Shown here piece after piece: positions 58,160 to 64,000 of a DNA stretch of 64,000 bases (within the stretch, counting starts at the first letter, position 1; each line of letters begins with the position of its first letter). Under the pieces are notes generated by a model, which had not been told where the DNA came from, ran no database searches, and was given only the letters and a program-made list of their open reading frames with translations. The stretch is from CAWGOF01 sp963824225 (GTDB lineage: Bacteria > Acidobacteriota > Polarisedimenticolia > Polarisedimenticolales > Polarisedimenticolaceae): positions 496,001-560,000 of the forward strand of contig CAWGOF010000003.1 of the NCBI GenBank assembly GCA_963824225.1. The letters run 5' to 3'. Both the position numbers and the translations under genes were made by a program.

Positions 58160-60421
58160 TCACGGGCCGACGTGCCATAGCTCTCCGCCGACGTTCCCGG
58201 CCGCATCGACCACCCGGACGAGAACCGTGCGCGCGGCGCGCGCCGGCAGCAGCTGGCGCGGGACGACGAGCCGGTAGCGCTCGACGGGCGAGTCGGCCAC
58301 ACCATCGTCGGGGGTCAACGGCGTCCATTCCCCGCCGTCGATCGCGATCTCGACCGCCGCGAGCTGCCCGCCCGGGTCCTCGGCCGTGAACTCGACGTCC
58401 CACGCGTCGCCGGTCGAGCGGACTTCGGGACTGCTCACGCCGGGGCGGTGGTTGTCGACGTGGAACGAGTCGCTCGCGCGCTCGGCCGATCGGTGCGTGC
58501 CGTTGGCGTTGTCGAGCGCGTCGTCGGCGATCAGACTCACGCGATACGCTCCGTCGGGGGCGCTGCGCGCGTCCCAGCTGAAGAACTCGTCCTCCAGGTC
58601 GTGCGCGAGCACGTAGGACGCGTCGTGGCCTTCGGGGCGCAGCTCGAGCGTGTACCTCAACCGGTCGCGGTCCGGATCGTCCGCGCGCCAGCTGAACGTC
58701 CGCGCGCCGGGCTCGTAGCCCTTGCGGATCGAGCCGAGCGAGGCCCGACCGGGCTGGACGCTGGCCAGGAGCCGTCGCGCCACCGGGTCGTCGGCGACCA
58801 CGGGCCCCGTGGGAAGAGCCGATTGCGACGGCCCGCGGACCCACACGATCCCCGGCGCCTCGACGTTGAGCGCCGTCAGGACCGGCGGCCGATTGCGCGG
58901 TTGGTAGGACACCTCGACTCGACCGAGGCTCGGCGACTCGTCGCTGCGACCGGCGAAGAACCGGAACCGGGCCTGGAACCAGCGGGCCGCGGGAACGTCG
59001 GTTTCGGCACCCGCCTCCCCATCCGCGGTCGAAGCCGCGGTCCACGCCGACCACGTCGCATCGGGCTCGGCGGTGTTTCCGGCACGCGTCTCGACCTGCA
59101 GGCGTGAGCCCCGAGGCGTGATGCCGGCCCAGCGCAGGCGTCCCCAGGTCGCCACCGTTCCGGCGTCGATCGCTAGGGTCTCGTACGCGCCCTCGGCCCG
59201 CGAACCGGGACCGACGATCTCGACGCGCGCGTCGGTCGTCCCACCCACGATCACGGTACCCCCGCGCCCCGCCGCGAGAACGCTCGCCTGGTCGGACGAG
59301 ACGCGCAGCAGCTGCGCGATCCGGCCCTCGCGGTCGATCGCGTAGACGCGTCCCTTGTCCCCCGTGGCGACGAGAACCGGACCCGCCTCGGGCACGAGCA
59401 CGTCGAACGGGGTTGCGTCCGTCGTCTGCCACAGGCGCCGCACGTCGCCCGACCGATCGATGCGGTAGAGCGCCCCGCCGGGCGCAGCCGCGAGCGGCGG
59501 CCGTGGCGCGGGCCTCGGTGGCCCTTGGGCCTGCGGCTCGGCGAACCCTTCGTCATCGTCCGGGCCGGCCGCGGTGACCGTGACACGCGCGATCCCGGGC
59601 TCCCCGGCCCCTTCGGTCTCCGGTCCCGGGCGCGCCGGCATCGCCTGCTTGCCCCGTTGCGTCGCGAGCGCGTAGATCGTTCCGTCCTTCGCAACCGCGA
59701 GGGCGGCGATCTCGCTCTCGTCGACATCGAGGAGCGCGAACGGCGTCCCGGATTTCTCGAGCCGCAGGACCTGGCCCCGCGCGCCCGTGCCGAACACCAC
59801 GCCACCGCCGCCGAGAGGCGCGATCGTCCGGACAGGATCGTCTCCCGTCTCGAACACCACCTCCGCCGGGCCATGACCGCGCAGACGCATCAACCGACCC
59901 GGCGCGCCGGTGCCGATCCACAGAGTCCCGTCGACGTCCTTGGCCAGCGCCCAGACGAACGCCGCGCCGGTGTCGACGACGAGCTCGCTCCGCAGCTCGC
60001 GCGAATCGGGCCTGCGTGCGCGCATCACGCGCCCGTGAGGTGCGACACCGAACAGGACGCCGCCCCCATCGGCGGCGACGGCGGTCACCAGCTCGTCGTC
60101 CGCGCTCTCGAACCAGATCTCGGGCGCGTGGTCGGCCGCGACACGCAGCACCCGTCCGGGGCCCGAGAGCGCGACGAACGCCGCGTCGTCCGCCAGCGCA
60201 TCGATGGCCCAAACCACACCGGCGTCGGGCCCCCAGATCGTCCGTACCGTCGGCGCGAGGCGGACGCGGCCCTGGGAGTCGAGCGCCGTGCCGTCGAGCC
60301 GACCGCGGGCGAGCTGCTCCCCCGTGGCCGCGGACCAGTTCTCGACGGTGACGCCATAAGCCGGCGCGAGGCTCACGACAGCCGCGACCACGGCGCTCCA
60401 CGATCGAACCACACGGCTCAT
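58160..60421 (-). CDS. Exported beta-propeller protein with C-terminal Ig/Fn-like domains
   Basis: A 753-residue protein with a signal peptide (about 1-24), several propeller-type blades ('G-T-L-W-I-G-T-G-A-P-G-R', 'G-V-V-F-G-T-G-A-R-G-Q', 'G-P-V-L-V-A-T-G-D-K-G'), a Pro-rich linker near residue 300 and C-terminal beta-sandwich-like parts ('F-S-W-R-A-D-D-P-D-R-D', 'V-D-A-A-G-N-V-G-G'). A structural or ligand-binding role outside the cell is likely. ATG at 60421 follows GGGAG. It is 22 bases after the S55 gene. Confidence 0.75.
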   Translation of the reverse strand: MSRVVRSWSAVVAAVVSLAPAYGVTVENWSAATGEQLARGRLDGTALDSQGRVRLAPTVRTIWGPDAGVVWAIDALADDAAFVALSGPGRVLRVAADHAPEIWFESADDELVTAVAADGGGVLFGVAPHGRVMRARRPDSRELRSELVVDTGAAFVWALAKDVDGTLWIGTGAPGRLMRLRGHGPAEVVFETGDDPVRTIAPLGGGGVVFGTGARGQVLRLEKSGTPFALLDVDESEIAALAVAKDGTIYALATQRGKQAMPARPGPETEGAGEPGIARVTVTAAGPDDDEGFAEPQAQGPPRPAPRPPLAAAPGGALYRIDRSGDVRRLWQTTDATPFDVLVPEAGPVLVATGDKGRVYAIDREGRIAQLLRVSSDQASVLAAGRGGTVIVGGTTDARVEIVGPGSRAEGAYETLAIDAGTVATWGRLRWAGITPRGSRLQVETRAGNTAEPDATWSAWTAASTADGEAGAETDVPAARWFQARFRFFAGRSDESPSLGRVEVSYQPRNRPPVLTALNVEAPGIVWVRGPSQSALPTGPVVADDPVARRLLASVQPGRASLGSIRKGYEPGARTFSWRADDPDRDRLRYTLELRPEGHDASYVLAHDLEDEFFSWDARSAPDGAYRVSLIADDALDNANGTHRSAERASDSFHVDNHRPGVSSPEVRSTGDAWDVEFTAEDPGGQLAAVEIAIDGGEWTPLTPDDGVADSPVERYRLVVPRQLLPARAARTVLVRVVDAAGNVGGELWHVGP

Positions 60422-60443
60422 GCCGATCTCCCGCACGTGCGTC

Positions 60444-62147
60444 TCATGGTCCTTCGGAACCGGGCGCTTCGAGCTCGAGCGGAACCACGACGCCGCCGTC
60501 GACCGGACCGTCGAGCACGACTTCGGCGCGGCTCAGGACCGACGCGGTCGTGCGCGACGTACGACCGGGCTGCTCGCCGGCGAGCAACCTTTCGGCGGTC
60601 GGGGGTAACGGTCCATACGCCCGGCCCCGCGCGACCAACCCGCCGCGCCCCTCGAGGAGCACGACCTGCAGCCGATTCGCCGGGGCCATCTCGCTCAGCG
60701 CCTGGATCGCCGCGCCGATCTCGCGCGCCGACCGCACACGGCGCGCGAGCGGCTGCCCCAGGATCTGGTCGACGTACTCTTGTGGACCGACGGCGATCGT
60801 CAGGTTCGCGTCGCGTGGGACGTCGATCGGCACCGTGATCTCCACCCACCGAGTCTCGAGCGCCCCTCGATACGGACGCAGGCTGCAGGCAACGGACACG
60901 CGAGCGCCGGGCGCCACTGCCGCACGGTCGTAATGCACGCCGTCGACCTGGTACGACCGGATCCCCTCGGCGAACCGGACGTCGACTTCGATCGCCTCGA
61001 GGTCGATCTGCGCCAGGGAGTTGCGCCACAGCCCGGAGACCACCTGCTGCAACCGGATCCCTGCCGCCAGCGCCGGATCCTGCCCCCCGTTCGACGCAGC
61101 GGCGAGAGCGATCGGCACGTCCCCATGTCCGTGGATGCGCAGGCGACCGGACAGGACCGCGGTCGTCTGGCCCTCGTAGGCCGTGCTCCCGACAAGGCCG
61201 TTCACGACGACGAGACCCGCGAGGAGCGGCGTCAGCGTGGGACTGCGGGCGATGTCGAAATGCAGCGTCTGCTCTCCCCCCGGGCGGGTCACGTGGAGCG
61301 TCACCGGCACCATGCGTGCCGCCGCACCGAGTCGGCCGACGATCGCGGTCAGCCGGTCTTCGACGATCGCACCGACCGGCTCGCCGATGCGCGAAAGCTT
61401 CACCGAGCCCGCGTCGTCGGCGAGCGTGTGGATCACCTCGGCCGTGACCATCGGCAGGTCGGCCCGACCGACGCCGAGGAACGGGTGGCCGAACGCGTAG
61501 ACACGCTCGCCCTCGACGAGCGTCACGGTGCCGGTTGCGGCGACCGGCAGGTCACCGCGAACGAGCGCGACGCCGACAGGCGAGCCCGGGCGAAGTTCGG
61601 TCGGAACCCCCGACGGGCCCTTCGACGCTCCCGATCCCGTGTCCCCGGCGACCAGGCGCAGACCGAGCTCCTCGAACTGCGGCTCGACCCACTCGCGTGC
61701 CAGCTCGCTCAGACCGGCGACGTGCACCGGCGTCGCGATCGGGGTGCCGAGACCCGCGGCCGAGCTCGGTGCGGCGCGCTCGACGTCCTCGATCGGCGTG
61801 ACGCCGGCGATCGCCTCGACCGGCAGGACGCCGAGGCGATAGGACAGCGCGCCGAGCAGCCGGCCGCCGAAGTACACCGGGCTCCCGCTCATCCCGGCGG
61901 CGACGCCGACGCGCTCGGCGATCGGTCCGTCGAGCTCTACGAGGTGCAGGTCGTATCCCGGTCCCGTGGCGTCGTGCTGGCGGGCGATGTACGTGACCGG
62001 GATCTCTTCGATCTGGGTCCCGCGGATCGCGGTCAAGACGACGCCGCGATCGCCGGGGTGCGGATCGTCCGCCGGGGCGCCCGAGCCCGGGGCGCTGGTC
62101 GCGATCCCCAGGACGACGCATGCCGCCAGCGCGATCGTGGCGCTCAC
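60444..62147 (-). CDS. SpoIVB-type (S55) serine peptidase-like exported protein
   Basis: A 567-residue protein with a signal peptide (about 1-25) and an S55 domain in which 'G-M-S-G-S-P-V-Y-F' carries the catalytic Ser, with 'Y-A-F-G-H-P-F-L' and 'M-V-T-A-E-V-I-H' in the usual order. In sporulating Firmicutes SpoIVB activates the sigma-K checkpoint; here the organism need not sporulate, and the C-terminal half is an added beta-rich region. The GTG at 62147 shares one base with the TAG of the upstream gene (TAGTG). Confidence 0.85.
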   Translation of the reverse strand: MSATIALAACVVLGIATSAPGSGAPADDPHPGDRGVVLTAIRGTQIEEIPVTYIARQHDATGPGYDLHLVELDGPIAERVGVAAGMSGSPVYFGGRLLGALSYRLGVLPVEAIAGVTPIEDVERAAPSSAAGLGTPIATPVHVAGLSELAREWVEPQFEELGLRLVAGDTGSGASKGPSGVPTELRPGSPVGVALVRGDLPVAATGTVTLVEGERVYAFGHPFLGVGRADLPMVTAEVIHTLADDAGSVKLSRIGEPVGAIVEDRLTAIVGRLGAAARMVPVTLHVTRPGGEQTLHFDIARSPTLTPLLAGLVVVNGLVGSTAYEGQTTAVLSGRLRIHGHGDVPIALAAASNGGQDPALAAGIRLQQVVSGLWRNSLAQIDLEAIEVDVRFAEGIRSYQVDGVHYDRAAVAPGARVSVACSLRPYRGALETRWVEITVPIDVPRDANLTIAVGPQEYVDQILGQPLARRVRSAREIGAAIQALSEMAPANRLQVVLLEGRGGLVARGRAYGPLPPTAERLLAGEQPGRTSRTTASVLSRAEVVLDGPVDGGVVVPLELEAPGSEGP

Positions 62148-62620
62148 TACTCGCGGCGCAGGGCCGCCTTGATCGCCTCGACGATGAAGTTCTGCATGGA
62201 TGGCTTCTGACCGCGAACCGCCTGGTACACCAGATGCGGAAGCTTCAGGGAGATCTGGACGCCGTTCTCGTCGAGCATATCGAGCCACCGGGTGAATTCG
62301 CTCCAGCTGGCGAACGATATCGGCTCGATCGCGCCGTTTCGATACAGTTCGATCAGGCGCACATCGTCCCGAAGCTTGAACAGAACATCGGACTCGCCAA
62401 ATTCCGCGAAATCACTATAGGCGAAAAACTTGACCTCGCCAGCGGTCTGACCCTTGCCCTTGATCGACATCTCCGGCGTCTTGTTGCACCGCATCATGAT
62501 GTAGTCGTTCCGCCCCTTGAAGTGGAACGCGAGGATCGGATCGGTACGCGGGTTGTCGTCCGACGGGGTTTTCAGAGCCCGATAGACCCGCCTGGAGATC
62601 TCCGCGTTCGTCGAATGCAT
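62147..62620 (-). CDS. Hypothetical protein (157 aa) coupled to the S55 gene
   Basis: A 157-residue protein with 'D-P-I-L-A-F-H-F-K-G-R-N-D-Y', 'V-K-F-F-A-Y-S-D-F' and a C-terminal helical tail 'N-F-I-V-E-A-I-K-A-A-L' that resembles a short ribbon-helix-helix or dimer helix. It has no signal peptide. Its codons are less GC-rich than those of its neighbours. Its stop overlaps the next start by one base, so it is cotranslated with an exported protein despite seeming cytosolic. I recognise no family. Confidence 0.65.
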   Translation of the reverse strand: MHSTNAEISRRVYRALKTPSDDNPRTDPILAFHFKGRNDYIMMRCNKTPEMSIKGKGQTAGEVKFFAYSDFAEFGESDVLFKLRDDVRLIELYRNGAIEPISFASWSEFTRWLDMLDENGVQISLKLPHLVYQAVRGQKPSMQNFIVEAIKAALRRE

Positions 62621-62853
62621 TCAGCGCGCTCCGTGCGGCAAGTCGGCCGGAATGTATAGGCTGAGTATACGGTGAGGCATATCTAGACTCAATTGAAGAT
62701 CCATGCCCCTGAGCTGATCGTCCAAATGCCCATCGATCATCGGAACTACGAAGTCGCATACCCTAACGAAGATTTTGGCCGCCGACAAGCGGTTTGCCCT
62801 GCGGGTGATGCCGGCCCTACGTTTCCTCGGCCAAACCCGGAGCCCAATTCCCA

Positions 62854-64000
62854 GTGTCGAGCCCGACCCGCCCCTATTCGGCAGACATCCATGTCGGCGT
62901 GGTTTGCGGCCTCGGCGCCGCCGCCGCCGCCTGGACCATCGCCGGCTCGCCGAACCTGCTCGAGACCGAGTGCCTGGCGTTCGTGATCCTGGCCAGCTGG
63001 ACCGCCGCGGTGCTGCCGACCGGCGCCCGCGTGCCGCGACTCGCCCGCTCGGCGGCCGTCGGCTCGGCGCTCCTGCTCTTCGGACTCGGCGCGGCTCTCG
63101 TCGTGGCCGAGCTGGTGACCGTCGGTGCATGGCTCGCGCGCCGCGTTGCTCGGGGGCCGCTCTTCCTGCTCGGTCTCCTCCACGCGCTCGCCGTCGCGGC
63201 GATCGGGGCGCTCGTGCCGGGCCTGTCGTATCTCGGGCTCGGAGGCGGTGCACCGATCGCGCTCGATGCGGTCTCGCTCGGCGCGGTCGCCGGCGCCGTC
63301 CTAGCCTCCGTGGCGACGGCCCGGACGCTCGCCGCGCTCTCGCGACCCGGGGTCGTCGAGGACGGCGCTCCACGCGAGGGCCTGCGGTCCTGGTGGCGCA
63401 CCGCGGCGAGCGAGATCGGGGCCGCGGGTCTGGCGATCCTCGTCGCCACGATCTATTCGACGGATGCGCGCGCGTGGCTTCTCGTCCTTCCGGCGGCGGC
63501 GATGCTCTCGCGCACCGGCGTACGCCCGGAGCGCCGGGCGGTGCGATCGAGCGGCGTCGCGTCCGAGCCTGCGCAGCGTGCGATCGCCGAGGCGCTGGCC
63601 CACGCCAGCGCCGCACGCGGGCGCACCGATCTCGAGCACCTCGATCGCGTCGAGGCGCTGGCTCTCGATCTGGCGACCGAGGCGGGCCTGGCCGAAGCCG
63701 ATCTCGAAGCGCTGGCCGTCGCGGCGCTGCTGCATGACATCGATGCGTTGGCACTGCCCGACGATCGTGTCCTGGTCGAGGGTCGGCTCGAGCCGCACCC
63801 CGCTCTCGGCGCGGAGATCCTCGGCGCCCTGCCATTTCCGGAGAGCGCGCGAGCGATCGTTCGACACCGGTCCGAGCGCTGGGACGGCACGGGACGTCCG
63901 GCGGGGCTCGTCGGGGAAGCGATCCCTCTCGGCGCGCGCATCCTCGCCGCGGTCGACGCGTTCGACGAGTGGACCTGGACCCCGGGGCTGCGTCGCGGCA
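62854..64000 (+). CDS. Membrane HD-GYP-like protein, degenerate motif (3' end outside window)
   Basis: Open from a GTG at 62854 to the window end, at least 382 residues. The N-terminal part has about six hydrophobic segments; an HD-GYP-like domain follows from about residue 235. It keeps 'L-L-H-D-I-D' (about 294-295) and 'H-P-A-L-G-A-E-I-L' but the usual HDxGK Lys is absent, the HHE is 'H-R-S-E', and GYP is 'T-G-R-P'. This suggests a phosphodiesterase that has lost metal ligands, possibly a c-di-GMP receptor rather than an enzyme. It is divergent from the hypothetical gene at 62620, with a 233-base AT-richer gap that shows no other feature. Confidence 0.75.
   Translation, partial: MSSPTRPYSADIHVGVVCGLGAAAAAWTIAGSPNLLETECLAFVILASWTAAVLPTGARVPRLARSAAVGSALLLFGLGAALVVAELVTVGAWLARRVARGPLFLLGLLHALAVAAIGALVPGLSYLGLGGGAPIALDAVSLGAVAGAVLASVATARTLAALSRPGVVEDGAPREGLRSWWRTAASEIGAAGLAILVATIYSTDARAWLLVLPAAAMLSRTGVRPERRAVRSSGVASEPAQRAIAEALAHASAARGRTDLEHLDRVEALALDLATEAGLAEADLEALAVAALLHDIDALALPDDRVLVEGRLEPHPALGAEILGALPFPESARAIVRHRSERWDGTGRPAGLVGEAIPLGARILAAVDAFDEWTWTPGLRRG

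Noticed and set aside
1..64000. CRISPR array, restriction-modification or other named defence system
   Set aside because: No regularly spaced repeats were noticed and no cas, nuclease-methylase or toxin-antitoxin family was recognised.

Overview
The window is a very GC-rich bacterial chromosome segment with short gaps, many 1-4 base start/stop overlaps (GTGA, ATGA, TAGTG, TGATG) and frequent GTG/TTG starts. Several features point to Acidobacteriota, or less likely another deep-branching, delta-proteobacteria-like lineage: a VWFA-related Acidobacterial-type protein, PEGA-domain Ser/Thr kinases, paired ECF sigma/anti-sigma genes, an F0 ATP synthase operon without its F1 genes, an SpoIVB-type S55 protein and a tRNA-Sec gene. 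I infer this from gene content only; no 16S rRNA is present.

Layout. 1-2972: end of a NamZ-like protein, SppA and an NRDE protein. 2985-6813: an unusual cluster with a radical SAM enzyme, a degenerate metallophosphoesterase, a polysaccharide deacetylase and a divergent flavoprotein. 6820-9242: a four-gene redox operon (secreted Cys/His protein, diheme cytochrome c, GST-fold protein, CuA-like cupredoxin with a Cys in place of the usual second His). It is cut off from its upstream neighbour by an insertion sequence (9283-10684) whose transposase is frameshifted. 11454-16638: a Tat-type M24 peptidase broken by two +1 shifts, dipeptidyl peptidase IV, a glyoxalase-fold protein and a MOSC protein. 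16657-20631: a VWA protein, a stand-alone MTHFR-like protein and a homocysteine methyltransferase/MTHFR fusion. 20731-24797: ECF sigma factor, anti-sigma factor, DUF4097 protein and a Ser/Thr kinase.

24800-29640 is an accessory region of more AT-rich, mostly unrecognised genes. It holds a large and a small secreted Cys-containing protein, a remnant of the large protein's C-terminus, an HTH protein with a possible sigma-region-2-like tail, a DUF2975/HTH pair behind an AT-rich palindromic operator, and a coiled-coil membrane protein. It ends at tRNA-Ala and tRNA-Sec. 29918-33262: a CPBP protease, a PAS/HisKA protein without an ATPase domain, and a second sigma/anti-sigma pair. 33267-42104, all minus strand: the F0 ATP synthase genes with aroB, then a Ser/Thr kinase, NHL/TPR and PEGA/PDZ trio. 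42232-49922: an ion transporter, NuoM, a three-gene lipoprotein/pseudo-peptidase/pilin-like operon, a HEAT protein, SecG, tRNA-Leu and a pseudopilin. 50006-58155: an acetyl-CoA synthetase carrying three +1 shifts, PBP1b, a HAMP protein, QueC/QueE (queuosine precursor) and a diguanylate cyclase. 58160-64000: a beta-propeller protein, an S55 peptidase, a small unknown protein and a degenerate HD-GYP protein cut by the window end.

The most interesting points are the redox operon with the altered CuA motif, the radical SAM/phosphoesterase/flavoprotein cluster, the same-direction +1 frameshifts in two otherwise well-conserved genes, the tRNA-Sec gene, and the accessory region next to the tRNAs. 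No CRISPR array or recognisable defence system was found.
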